Below, one piece after another: positions 51,834 through 60,507 of a stretch of 64,000 nt of DNA. The notes beneath the pieces were generated by a model, which saw only the letters and a program-made list of their open reading frames with translations, did no database searches and was not told where the DNA came from. The stretch covers positions 62,001 to 126,000 of the forward strand of contig NZ_NPMS01000001.1 in the NCBI RefSeq assembly GCF_002266285.1, given 5' to 3'. Made by a program: the position numbers and the translations under genes. This DNA comes from Virgibacillus indicus. Lineage in GTDB: Bacteria > Bacillota > Bacilli > Bacillales > Amphibacillaceae. Every line of letters starts with the position of its first letter. Position 1 is the stretch's first letter.

Positions 51834-52688
51834 ATGGAGAAACTTCAGGTAGGAAGAGCAAGTTTAACATGGCTCAATGGGGGAGTTAACTTCCTTGATG
51901 GCGGAGCAATGTTCGGTGTTGTGCCAAAGGCATTGTGGAGCAGGAAGTATCCACATAATGATAAAAACCTGATTGAGCTACGCACAGACCCGATTTTACT
52001 ACAGATTGACGGAAGAAATTATCTGATTGATACAGGAATGGGAAATGACAAGTTAACAGATAAGCAATTACGGAACTTTGGAGTTCTGGAAGAGTCCTCC
52101 ATTGAACAATCACTTGAGGGGATTGGCCTGACTGTTAATGATATTGATGCAGTTTTAATGACACATCTTCACTTTGATCATGCCTGTGGGTTGACGAAAA
52201 AAACCGGGGATACATACGCACCTGTTTTTGAAAATGCAGCGATTTATACGTCAGCTGTGGAATGGAATGAAATGAGAAATCCCAATATCCGGTCCAGAAA
52301 CACGTACTGGGAAATGAACTGGCAGCCAATTGTGGACCAGATGAAAACATTTGAAGATGAAATTGAAATTGTTCCTGGACTTCGGATGATTCATACAGGG
52401 GGGCATAGTGATGGTCATTGTATTCTTATTTTTGAAGAAGGGGATGAATGCTTTATCCACATGGCTGATATTATGCCAACACACGGCCACCAGAATAAAC
52501 TATGGGCGCTTGCCTATGATGATTATCCAGTAACATCTGTCCATGAAAAGGAAAAATGGATGAATTTGGGTTATGAGAAACAGGCATGGTATACCTTTTA
52601 CCATGATGCCTATTACCGGGCAGTTCGATTTGATCAAGATGGTGAGAAAATAGATGAAGTTGAACGGGTGAGGTATGAATATAAGTAA
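51834..52688 (+). CDS. ytnP: Metallo-beta-lactamase-fold lactonase, YtnP-like
   Basis: 284 residues, like YtnP, a quorum-quenching lactonase-homologue of B. subtilis. MBL motif HLHFDH (111-116), LIDTGMG, upstream [23 protein letters not shown] and later [13 protein letters not shown] and [11 protein letters not shown] as metal ligands. AAGGAGG precedes the ATG. It lies in the neighbourhood of ytoP/ytpP as in B. subtilis. A hairpin terminator follows. Confidence 0.85.
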   Translation: MEKLQVGRASLTWLNGGVNFLDGGAMFGVVPKALWSRKYPHNDKNLIELRTDPILLQIDGRNYLIDTGMGNDKLTDKQLRNFGVLEESSIEQSLEGIGLTVNDIDAVLMTHLHFDHACGLTKKTGDTYAPVFENAAIYTSAVEWNEMRNPNIRSRNTYWEMNWQPIVDQMKTFEDEIEIVPGLRMIHTGGHSDGHCILIFEEGDECFIHMADIMPTHGHQNKLWALAYDDYPVTSVHEKEKWMNLGYEKQAWYTFYHDAYYRAVRFDQDGEKIDEVERVRYEYK

Positions 52689-52761
52689 CACAAACGTTTA
52701 TCAAAAAATTTAGTTCAACAGAGCGGGTTTCATTGCCAATTACAGCATAAAAACATAAGCG

Positions 52762-52790
52762 AAAATGACCATCAAATTGGTGGTCATTTT
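52762..52790 (+). terminator. Terminator after ytnP-like gene
   Basis: Stem AAAATGACCA/TGGTCATTTT with a 9-base loop; the descending arm ends in a T-run. The remaining 200 bases before paiA show no gene. Confidence 0.8.
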
Positions 52791-52972
52791 TGGTGAAGTG
52801 GACAATGTGCAGCCTCAGGACGTGGAGTTTTATTGACCAGCTTTATAGCCTTAGCGTGCCTTGACTCATCTTCGTACGATTACAAGGGTTTCTTTTTTTA
52901 AAAAAAACATGGAAATGAGATAGATATACTCGTTCAAAGATAAATTCCGGATGATAGGGTATAGTCTACTAA

Positions 52973-53512
<540 letters not shown>

Positions 53513-53533
53513 TCTTTTGAAAGGTGGATTATG

Positions 53534-54139
53534 ATGTATATACCAAAGCATTTTAAGGTCACAGACTTTGCTGAAATCAAAGAATTTATTCAGCATAATT
53601 CTTTTGGAACAATTGTATCGACAGAACAAGACAAACCTATAGCTACACATTTGCCATTGGAGTTACACAAACAAGGGGATGATTACTACATAACCGGACA
53701 TTTTGCTTATGCAAACCCGCAGTGGAAAACGTTTGAGGTAGATAATGTGCTTGTAATGTTTCAAGGTCCGCACGCTTATATTTCATCTTCTTGGTATAAG
53801 TCTGAAAATGTGCCAACATGGAATTATCAATCTGTCCATATATATGGAACAGCTAGTATAATGAGTGAACAGGAATTGCAAGAAGACCTTAAAGTCCTTT
53901 TGCAAAAATATGAGCAGCATCGCAAAAATCCAGCTTTATGGGAGAATCTTTCTTCGCAAACTAAAAAACAAATCAAAGGTATTGTTGGATTTAAAATTAA
54001 AATACAAGAAGTTCAGGCTGCTTATAAATTAAGCCAAAATCGAAATGAAGAGGACTATGAGAATATCATTGATAAACTGTATGAGGAAAAAGATTTAAAT
54101 TCTAAGGCACTAGCTGAAGTGATGGAAAATAGAAAGTAA
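53534..54139 (+). CDS. paiB: FMN-binding transcriptional regulator PaiB
   Basis: About 201 residues. MYIPKHFKVTDFAEIKEFIQHNSFGTIVS, ATHLPLEL, GHFAYANPQWK and FQGPHAYISSSWYKSENVPTWNYQSVHIYG are the typical PaiB/FMN-split-barrel blocks. AAGGTGG is six bases before ATG 53534. Second gene of paiAB; PaiB represses protease and sporulation genes in B. subtilis. Confidence 0.9.
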   Translation: MYIPKHFKVTDFAEIKEFIQHNSFGTIVSTEQDKPIATHLPLELHKQGDDYYITGHFAYANPQWKTFEVDNVLVMFQGPHAYISSSWYKSENVPTWNYQSVHIYGTASIMSEQELQEDLKVLLQKYEQHRKNPALWENLSSQTKKQIKGIVGFKIKIQEVQAAYKLSQNRNEEDYENIIDKLYEEKDLNSKALAEVMENRK

Positions 54140-54174
54140 TTCGGTTAATCACCTTATAACCAGAATGTGAACAA

Positions 54175-54363
54175 GTGATTGCGACTTTAATTTCAGCTAT
54201 ATTCATGATGGAAGATGTACTGGTAAAACGGAATACAAAGTTAGATTATTCATCAATCATTCTATCAATAATCGTTTTCCCCCTTTTTATTTTCGGTTTA
54301 AGTATGGCTATTTTAGCATTAATTGAATTTGCACTTACCACATTTATCAATGAGAAAAAATAA
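54175..54363 (+). CDS. Possible small membrane protein
   Basis: Open frame of 62 codons with a GTG start and weak ribosome signal, encoding two hydrophobic stretches (MIATLISAIFMM and SSIILSIIVFPLFIFGLSMAILALIEFAL). It follows paiB and ends just before a bidirectional terminator, which supports transcription. Evidence for translation is thin, and the start may lie further on. Confidence 0.4.
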   Translation: MIATLISAIFMMEDVLVKRNTKLDYSSIILSIIVFPLFIFGLSMAILALIEFALTTFINEKK

Positions 54364-54390
54364 CAGAAAAAATTATGTTATAGTGTAAAA

Positions 54391-54421
54391 AAACACTCAG
54401 ATTTGATTGATCTGAGTGTTT
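54391..54421. terminator. Bidirectional terminator
   Basis: Stem AAACACTCAGAT/ATCTGAGTGTTT with a 7-base loop, flanked by A-run and T-run, between the paiB side and the convergent ytzB-like gene. Confidence 0.9.
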
Positions 54422-54432
54422 TTGTTTGATTT

Positions 54433-54747
54433 TTATGCGGTTTGAACCGATTCAATTACAGCACCTGTTTCGACGTCCACATAAAATTCATATTGCTTGT
54501 TTTCACCATCAATGCTTCGTGTAACGCCGCCGCGATAAGCATTGTAAAGAAGTCCATTTTTTTCAACTTCCTCTGGTTTCATATAAATCCATGAGCCGCT
54601 GATCGGACCGTTCTTCTTAAAGGTTTCTTTTGCAAGTTTCAATGCTTTTTCTGGTGTGATCTTTTGATAATGATCAATCTGCTGTTTAGCGATATAACCG
54701 ACAGCTACACCTAATCCTGCTGCAAGAACTGCTCTTTTTACACTCAT
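54433..54747 (-). CDS. ytzB: PepSY-domain protein, YtzB-like
   Basis: 104 residues: N-terminal hydrophobic anchor (MSVKRAVLAAGLGVAVGYIAK) then one PepSY-type domain (ITPEKALKLAKETFKKNGPISGSWIYMKPEE...QYEFYVDVETGAVIESVQTA). The anchor implies an extracytoplasmic domain. Divergent from ytoP as in B. subtilis. AGGTG precedes the ATG. Role unclear; PepSY domains often modulate proteases. Confidence 0.85.
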   Translation of the reverse strand: MSVKRAVLAAGLGVAVGYIAKQQIDHYQKITPEKALKLAKETFKKNGPISGSWIYMKPEEVEKNGLLYNAYRGGVTRSIDGENKQYEFYVDVETGAVIESVQTA

Positions 54748-54925
54748 TTTATTTTCACCTCTAGCTATAATTTAAGTATATCCTGTCAAAAGTACTTCAA
54801 TAATCAGTATACCTTAAATATAAAAAAATAGAAAATCATACATTGCGATGTGCGAATGGTGGAAACAAACTGATAGTTTCCGTTATACTAACTATATTAC
54901 ATAAATGGAAAGTGGAGGGGTTTAG

Positions 54926-55993
54926 ATGAACCAGGATACACTGGATCTTTTTAAAAATTTAACAGAATTGCAGGGTGCACCGGGAAATGAGCATCTTGTA
55001 CGTTCCTTCATGAAACAGGAGTTGGAAAAGTACTCCGATGAAATTATTCAGGATAACCTTGGCGGCGTTTTTGGAGTGAAAAAAGGGGAAGGTCCACGGG
55101 TTTTAGTTGCTGGCCATATGGATGAGGTTGGCTTTATGGTAACTCAAATCACGAAAAATGGGATGATCCGTTTTCAAACACTGGGTGGCTGGTGGAGCCA
55201 GGTACTGCTGGCACAGCGTGTTCAGATCATGACAGAAAATGGACCGGTAATAGGCGTGATAGGCTCCATTCCGCCACATAACCTGACAGATGCACAGCGC
55301 AAAAAGCCAATGGAAATCAAAAATATGTTAATTGATATTGGAGCAGATGATAGGGAAGATGCAGAAAAGATAGGTGTTAAGCCAGGACAGCAAATCGTTC
55401 CAGTTACACCTTTTACACCAATGGCGAATGATAAAAAAATTCTGGCTAAAGCCTGGGATAATCGCTATGGATGCGGGCTTTCTATTGAATTATTAAAAGA
55501 ACTGCAGAATGAAAAACTGGATAACCAGCTGTACTCCGGTGCAACTGTTCAGGAAGAAGTAGGACTGCGGGGGGCCCAGGTTGCGGCAAATATGATTAAA
55601 CCAGACATTTTCTATGCACTTGATGCTTCGCCGGCAAATGATGCTGCAGGTGATAAGGATGCATTTGGGCAAATTGGAAAAGGCGCATTGCTCCGGATAT
55701 TTGACCGTTCCATGATCACACATCGCGGCATGCGGGAATTTGTTCTCGATACTGCTGAGTCAAATGATATTCCATACCAATACTTTATTTCCCAGGGTGG
55801 TACGGATGCAGGCCGGGTCCATCTCTCGGGTGATGGTGTTCCATCTGCGGTTGTTGGAATTTGCTCCCGCTATATCCATACATCTGCATCGATCATTCAT
55901 GTGGATGATTACGCAGCAGCGAAGGAATTAATTGTAAAACTTGTAAAAGAAACCAATCAAACTACAGTGGATCAAATTCGAAAATTAGGCTAA
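54926..55993 (+). CDS. ytoP: M42-family aminopeptidase YtoP
   Basis: 355 residues. M42 glutamyl aminopeptidase/cellulase motifs: HMDEVGFMV (metal His), [16 protein letters not shown] (bridging Asp), [13 protein letters not shown] (catalytic Glu pair), LDASPANDA and [12 protein letters not shown] (metal His). All metal and catalytic positions are present. GGAGGGG precedes the ATG. Cytosolic di-zinc (or cobalt) peptidase trimming small peptides. Conserved next to ytzB and upstream of ytpP. Confidence 0.92.
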   Translation: MNQDTLDLFKNLTELQGAPGNEHLVRSFMKQELEKYSDEIIQDNLGGVFGVKKGEGPRVLVAGHMDEVGFMVTQITKNGMIRFQTLGGWWSQVLLAQRVQIMTENGPVIGVIGSIPPHNLTDAQRKKPMEIKNMLIDIGADDREDAEKIGVKPGQQIVPVTPFTPMANDKKILAKAWDNRYGCGLSIELLKELQNEKLDNQLYSGATVQEEVGLRGAQVAANMIKPDIFYALDASPANDAAGDKDAFGQIGKGALLRIFDRSMITHRGMREFVLDTAESNDIPYQYFISQGGTDAGRVHLSGDGVPSAVVGICSRYIHTSASIIHVDDYAAAKELIVKLVKETNQTTVDQIRKLG

Positions 55994-56056
55994 TGAATGA
56001 AATTGCTGCTATCCATACTGGTAGCGGCAATTTTTTGAGTAAAGGATGAACAACTC

Positions 56057-56566
56057 GTGGAGATTATTATCGGATCTGAAAATCCAACAAAAATAAAAGC
56101 AGTACAGGAAATTTTTCCGAAGCATGTGGTTAAATCAATGGATGTACCTTCCAATGTAGCTGCACAGCCATTTTCTGATGAAGAAACACGGCAGGGTGCT
56201 ATAAATCGGGCAGTTCATTGTACGGAATCCAGTTCCAAAGGGCTTGGTGTTGGGCTAGAGGGTGGAGTTATGTACGCTGGAGACCAATTATTTTTATGTA
56301 ACTGGGGAGCGCTAGTAACACAGGATAAAAAAATCTATACAGCCAGTGGAGCCAGAATTGCGTTGCCTGAAGAAATTGATTTGGAACTGAAAAATGGCAA
56401 AGAACTGGGTGATGTGATGGATGTCTACGCACAAAAACAGGAAGTCAGAAAAAAGGAAGGCGCCATCGGCATATTTACAAATGAACTGGTTTCACGGCAG
56501 GAAATGTTTGAACATGTGGTTAAGCTGTTAAGGGGCCAGTGGGAGTACTGGACTAACAGCAGGTAA
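56057..56566 (+). CDS. DUF84 inosine/xanthosine triphosphatase-like protein
   Basis: 169 residues: IIIGSENPTKIKAVQEIF, VPSNVAAQPFSDEETRQGAINRA and GVGLEGGVMYAGDQLFLCNWGALV are the YjjX/DUF84 pattern (non-canonical purine NTP hydrolysis). GTG start with AAAGGATG eight bases upstream. It follows ytoP by 63 bases and may be co-transcribed. Downstream is a 21-bp-phased word array before convergent ytoQ. Confidence 0.85.
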   Translation: MEIIIGSENPTKIKAVQEIFPKHVVKSMDVPSNVAAQPFSDEETRQGAINRAVHCTESSSKGLGVGLEGGVMYAGDQLFLCNWGALVTQDKKIYTASGARIALPEEIDLELKNGKELGDVMDVYAQKQEVRKKEGAIGIFTNELVSRQEMFEHVVKLLRGQWEYWTNSR

Positions 56567-56595
56567 GTCTGTGGGGTTGCGGCACTTTAGCTGAA

Positions 56596-56762
56596 AGTTG
56601 AGAGACACTGTATCAAAGTTGAGAGAAAGCATATAAAAGTTGAGAGACCCTGGGCCGGAGTTGAGAGATAACCCTGTTACTTAGAGCTTTGTCTCAACTT
56701 TGAGAACCTTACTCTCAACTATCCAAAGTTATCTCTCAACTTTACGCCTATGTCTCTCAACT
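56596..56762. repeat. 21-bp-phased word array, AGTTGAGAGA type
   Basis: AGTTGAGAGA starts at 56596, 56617, 56638 and 56659, each exactly 21 bases apart. The inverse word TCTCAACT starts at 56692, 56713, 56734 and 56755, again exactly 21 apart. Four forward and four reverse copies can fold into one long interrupted hairpin. It lies between convergent DUF84 and ytoQ genes. Spacer sequences between words are not conserved. Confidence 0.92.
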
Positions 56763-56794
56763 TCATGCAGTCTCACACCCCAACCTAAATAAAA

Positions 56795-56817
56795 GCAGCG
56801 AAGTCATCCTTCGCTGC
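56795..56817 (-). terminator. Terminator of ytoQ
   Basis: Stem GCAGCGAA/TTCGCTGC, 7-base loop; on the minus strand it is followed by TTTTATTT. Confidence 0.85.
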
Positions 56818-56828
56818 CCAAACAAATC

Positions 56829-57269
56829 TTATTCAAAAATATAGCTTAAAACTTCCAGCGCCTGATCCACGTTTTCCACCGTGACATTTGCTTTATTGGA
56901 AAGCTCCTTTAATGGATGGATTAAGTTTTTAGGCCGGATGATAATCGTTGGTTTGTTCATGGTGATTGCAGCACTTGCATCCATAGCGGTATTCCATTGC
57001 TTATATTTTTCACCGAACAGTGCAATTACTACATCAGATTTTTGCATCAGCACTTGGGTGCGGAAATTATTTACACTCGAAGCAGCATCGTCTTTATATA
57101 CATCTCCTGGCTGTTTTCCTAAAATATCTTCCCCAATATCATCAGAACGATCGTGGTTTGTTTGCGGAGCCACAAATGTTAATGGCAGATTTTTTTCCTT
57201 TGCCTTTTGTTCAACCTGGTCACGCCAGTCATCATGAATTTGTCCTGCTAAATAAACAGTCAGTTCCAT
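56829..57269 (-). CDS. ytoQ: YtoQ-family protein
   Basis: 146 residues: MELTVYLAGQIHDDWRDQVEQ, APQTNHDRSDDIGEDILG, LMQKSDVVIALFGEKYKQWNTAMDASAA. The fold pattern is of nucleoside 2-deoxyribosyltransferase-like proteins (MTH538/YtoQ group), but enzymatic function is not established. GGAGG precedes the ATG. Matches the YtoQ gene of the conserved yto-ytp region. Confidence 0.88.
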   Translation of the reverse strand: MELTVYLAGQIHDDWRDQVEQKAKEKNLPLTFVAPQTNHDRSDDIGEDILGKQPGDVYKDDAASSVNNFRTQVLMQKSDVVIALFGEKYKQWNTAMDASAAITMNKPTIIIRPKNLIHPLKELSNKANVTVENVDQALEVLSYIFE

Positions 57270-57464
57270 CGTTAGATCCCTCCAAATTTTTCTATCTATT
57301 TATTAATAATTCTATACAATTTACCGGTTTCCTTCAAGAAAGCTGAACTAACTATATACTTTTGGGTGTTTTTCTCACAATCCTGGTAAAACTATGATTG
57401 AAAAATTTCAATCTCATAGTATTATATTAAATAGGTTAAAGGTACTATACAGGAGGAACAAAAA

Positions 57465-57989
57465 TTGAAGAATCCAATACAACTAATCATTGCGGTACTA
57501 ATACTGACGGCCGCTCTCAGTGCCTGCAGTATGAAATCAGAAGAAGATGCAATCGCGGACGCTTTGGCGATTACTGAGGATACGTTTAAAAGTGAGACAG
57601 CAGCAGAAGCGAACTTTGAACATTATGGGGAATCTTTTTATCTCCCGGATAAATTGGAAGTAGAAAGTAAAGACAAAAGCAATCTTGTTTTAACTGATGG
57701 AGATCAGACATATATTATTTTTTATAATAAAAATGAGGGCGCTTTAAGTGAACTGAATTTTAATGCAGTTCAAAACAGCAATGCACTGCTGCTGGAATCA
57801 TTCAATGATGGAGAAAAATTCGGCTATGTTTCGGTCCTCCCTGATGAGGGGGAAGGCTATCAATTACAGATTGGAATCGGCGGGGCGAAAATTACAACCT
57901 ACACAGATAAAGGGAAAATGGATGATGACGCAAAAGAATTGATGAAAATTGCTAAATCAATTGCAGCTGAAGCAACAGAAGAAAGCTAG
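57465..57989 (+). CDS. Lipoprotein next to ytpP, unknown function
   Basis: 174 residues: signal MKNPIQLIIAVLILTAALSAC with lipobox LSAC, then a soluble alpha/beta domain (FKSETAAEANFEHYGESFYLPDKLEVESKDKSNLVL...). TTG start after AGGAGG. Positions of charged residues suggest an extracellular binding domain. A terminator follows before ytpP. Not recognised beyond similarity to small lipoproteins at this locus in related Bacilli. Confidence 0.8.
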   Translation: MKNPIQLIIAVLILTAALSACSMKSEEDAIADALAITEDTFKSETAAEANFEHYGESFYLPDKLEVESKDKSNLVLTDGDQTYIIFYNKNEGALSELNFNAVQNSNALLLESFNDGEKFGYVSVLPDEGEGYQLQIGIGGAKITTYTDKGKMDDDAKELMKIAKSIAAEATEES

Positions 57990-58000
57990 AAGAAATACGC

Positions 58001-58029
58001 AGCTGGCCGGTATACGGGCAGCTTTTTTC
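58001..58029 (+). terminator. Terminator after lipoprotein gene
   Basis: Stem AGCTGGCC/GGGCAGCT (one mismatch), 7-base loop, then TTTTTTC. Confidence 0.7.
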
Positions 58030-58111
58030 ATCTTTACAGCTAATATGCAGCCATAAAACCTGATAGTTGAAAGCTGACTAAAACCAAGCTATGATATGTG
58101 TGGGAGATGAT

Positions 58112-58432
58112 ATGATGAAGACACTTGAAACAGTTGAACAATATAATGAACTTGCAAAAAGTGAAAATGTGATTATGCTTTTTACAGCAGGATGGTGTCC
58201 GGATTGCCGTGTGATTGAGCCGGTGTTGCCGGAAATTGAAACTGAATTTCCTGAATATACATTTGTGGAAGTGAACCGGGATGACTTTATTGAACTATGC
58301 CAAGAGCATGATATATATGGCATTCCCAGCTTTCTTGCCTATAAAAACGGCAAAGAAGCAGGAAGATTTGTCAGCAAGGATCGAAAAACAAAAGAGGAAA
58401 TTGTTCAGTTTATCAACGGATTGCCTGCTTAA
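58112..58432 (+). CDS. ytpP: Thioredoxin-like protein YtpP
   Basis: 106 residues, thioredoxin fold with active site WCPDC (C29, C32) in place of WCGPC. The CPDC version is typical of YtpP, a low-molecular-weight-thiol-linked oxidoreductase. cis-Pro loop GIPSFLAYKNGKE. GGGAG is six bases before ATG 58112. First gene of ytpP-ytpQ-ytpR-sftA; ytpQ follows at 30 bases. Confidence 0.9.
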   Translation: MMKTLETVEQYNELAKSENVIMLFTAGWCPDCRVIEPVLPEIETEFPEYTFVEVNRDDFIELCQEHDIYGIPSFLAYKNGKEAGRFVSKDRKTKEEIVQFINGLPA

Positions 58433-58462
58433 ATTTTCCTCCTTGCAGAAAGGAGAAGCACA

Positions 58463-59266
58463 ATGAAAATGAATAGTATTAAACTTAAAAAAATATTGGA
58501 AGACCGGCTTGCAAATGAAAATTACCGGACTTCATTTAACAGGGATAAAGATACGTTTCGGATTGAATGGAAAGAATCTAAACAGGGGATAACCATTACG
58601 TTGCCCAATGTTGTTGCGAAATACAATCAGCGCGGGGAAGTAGCCATTGATGAGTTGATTGACCATATTACCGAAGCCCTTAGAATCATGAATAAAGAAT
58701 ACAACCTGACAGGAATGGAAAAGAATATTTATCCTGTAATAAGGGCAACTTCTTTTCCAACAGAAACGAAATCTGGTGCAAAGCTTGTGTGCAAAGATCA
58801 TACTGCTGAAACACGCATTTTCTACGCACTTGATATGGGGAAATCCTATCGCTTAATTGATGAAGCATTACTTGAAAATGAAGGCTGGACCAAGGAAAGA
58901 ATCGATGAAATCGCGACATTTAATGTTCGTTCTTTGTCGATTGACTTTAAAGAAGACCGGGTAGCAGATAATGATTTCTATTTTGTTGCGTCACAGGATG
59001 GTTATGATGCCAGCCGGATTTTGAATGAAGCCTTTTTGGAGGAAATGAAAGCAAATGCTAAGGGAGACCTTGCTGTAGCTGTACCGCATCAGGATGTACT
59101 GATTATAGCTGACATTCAGAACAAAACAGGGTATGATATATTAGCACAAATGACGATGAAGTTTTTTGCAGAAGGAAGAATTCCAATTACTTCCTTATCT
59201 CTCATTTATGAAGATAAGAAACTGGAACCCATATTTATTCTGGCAAAAAATCGTCCGAAAAAATAA
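58463..59266 (+). CDS. ytpQ: DUF1444 protein YtpQ
   Basis: 267 residues, the standard YtpQ length. MNSIKLKKILEDRL, TFRIEWKESKQGITITLPNVVAKY and SQDGYDASRILN...LIIADIQNKTGYDILAQMTMKFFAEG are family blocks. No catalytic motif can be named. GAAAGGAGA before the ATG. In B. subtilis it lies between ytpP and ytpR, as here. Confidence 0.9.
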   Translation: MKMNSIKLKKILEDRLANENYRTSFNRDKDTFRIEWKESKQGITITLPNVVAKYNQRGEVAIDELIDHITEALRIMNKEYNLTGMEKNIYPVIRATSFPTETKSGAKLVCKDHTAETRIFYALDMGKSYRLIDEALLENEGWTKERIDEIATFNVRSLSIDFKEDRVADNDFYFVASQDGYDASRILNEAFLEEMKANAKGDLAVAVPHQDVLIIADIQNKTGYDILAQMTMKFFAEGRIPITSLSLIYEDKKLEPIFILAKNRPKK

Positions 59267-59504
59267 AGGCTCTTTTCGTAAATTTTGGGACTGCACTTCG
59301 TTCGCCCCATCAAAATACTGTTGCTTTTTAATCCTCGCAGTTGATGTAAAAGGCGACGTAGCGAAAATACTTTTCTGTGATGTGTTCACCCATGTGAATA
59401 CTGGTTGGGTGCTAAAACTCGTTCCGGAAATACACTTCGTTAGTATCAGTTTACTGCTGATAAAGAGCAATAGTAATCAATACAAGCATAGAAGTACCTC
59501 ACCA

Positions 59505-59650
59505 GTTCGGGTGAGCGCAGGGCGGTGACTCCTGCGGGAATAGCACGAGTCCGAAGACCCCGCAGAGTGGTTTTCTCGAGGAGGCTGAGGCCGTGCCCGC
59601 GGAAAGTATCCGCCCGGAGCGATCCCGAACGGCGATTTTAGCAGATGCTA
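59505..59650. repeat. GC-rich Bacillaceae-type intergenic repeat
   Basis: A markedly GC-rich block in an AT-rich gap, with internal pairings CTCCTGCGGG/CCCCGCAG and GCCCGCGG. Phrases such as CGCAGGGCGGTGACTCCTGC, CTGAGGCCGTGCCCGCGGAA and ATCCGCCCGGAGCG are of a kind widely repeated between genes in Bacillaceae. It interrupts the ytpQ-ytpR spacing. The first 240 bases of the gap (59267-59504) contain no gene. Confidence 0.7.
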
Positions 59651-59746
59651 AGTAGTTCGCATTCTATAGATTTTATGGCAAACAACAACATGCTTTAAGT
59701 AACCAGCTAAAATAAAAGATAAATTGCAGGAAAGGATTTGAAAAAG

Positions 59747-60349
59747 ATGGATGTATTTTATAATCCAATAGGGATTGGCGATGTACTGATGATCCCATTA
59801 AAAGATGGGGACCGCTATGAAATTACCCATGTAAACCATGGCAGCATTACCAAGATAACATCAACCGATGGAGAAGTTCTTGGATATAATATTTTTGATG
59901 CTTCAAAGCATTTGAACTTTACAGGGACAGGAAAAATTAAACTAACTGAAGAATTGCTGAAACAAATTGAAAAGTTATTCCAGGAGAATAATTTGCAGGA
60001 CGAGCTTGATTTTGATTTAAGTGCTAAATTCGTAGTTGGATATGTAAAAAGTAAAGAACCACATGAGAATGCAGACAAACTAAGTGTTTGCCAGGTTGAT
60101 ACAGGGAATGAAACATTGCAGATTGTGTGCGGTGCACCAAATATCGATAAGGAACAGAAAGTTGTTGTTGCAAAGGTTGGCGCTGTGATGCCAAGTGGAA
60201 TGAAAATAAAACCGACAGAATTAAGAGGAGTACCTTCGAATGGTATGATATGCTCGCAGAAAGAGCTTGGATTGCCGAATGCACCAGAAGAAAAAGGGAT
60301 CTATGTTCTCGATGATTCCTATACGCCAGGTGATGAATTCTCCTTTTAA
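59747..60349 (+). CDS. ytpR: tRNA-binding-domain protein YtpR
   Basis: 200 residues. The N-terminal part MDVFYNPIGIGDVLMIPLK is DUF4479. The C-terminal part is the EMAP/Trbp-type OB-fold RNA-binding domain also found in PheT: FVVGYVKSKEPHENADKLSVCQVDTG...LQIVCGAPNIDKEQKVVVAKVGAVMPSGMKIKPTELRGVPSNGMICSQKELGL. ATG 59747 follows AAAGGA; an upstream TTG is less likely. Expected to bind structured RNA such as tRNA. A terminator lies downstream. Confidence 0.92.
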   Translation: MDVFYNPIGIGDVLMIPLKDGDRYEITHVNHGSITKITSTDGEVLGYNIFDASKHLNFTGTGKIKLTEELLKQIEKLFQENNLQDELDFDLSAKFVVGYVKSKEPHENADKLSVCQVDTGNETLQIVCGAPNIDKEQKVVVAKVGAVMPSGMKIKPTELRGVPSNGMICSQKELGLPNAPEEKGIYVLDDSYTPGDEFSF

Positions 60350-60355
60350 AAATTT

Positions 60356-60396
60356 AAAACAACCCATTGTTTTTCATAAAGGGTTGTTTTTCTTTT
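60356..60396 (+). terminator. Terminator between ytpR and sftA
   Basis: Stem AAAACAACCC/GGGTTGTTTT, 15-base loop, then TCTTTT. SftA therefore probably has its own promoter. Confidence 0.8.
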
Positions 60397-60507
60397 GAAC
60401 GCAGTCTACCAATTACTTCAAAAACTGATAAAATAGATAGAAACGAGGATAGAAATCTCTTTTTAAACATCCTCTTTTACAGATTTAATGACCAAAGAAA
60501 TGAGTGA

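Noticed and set aside
56596..56762. Possible CRISPR-like repeats at 56.6 kb
   Set aside because: The conserved word is only about 10 bases and the second half is in reverse orientation, unlike CRISPR.
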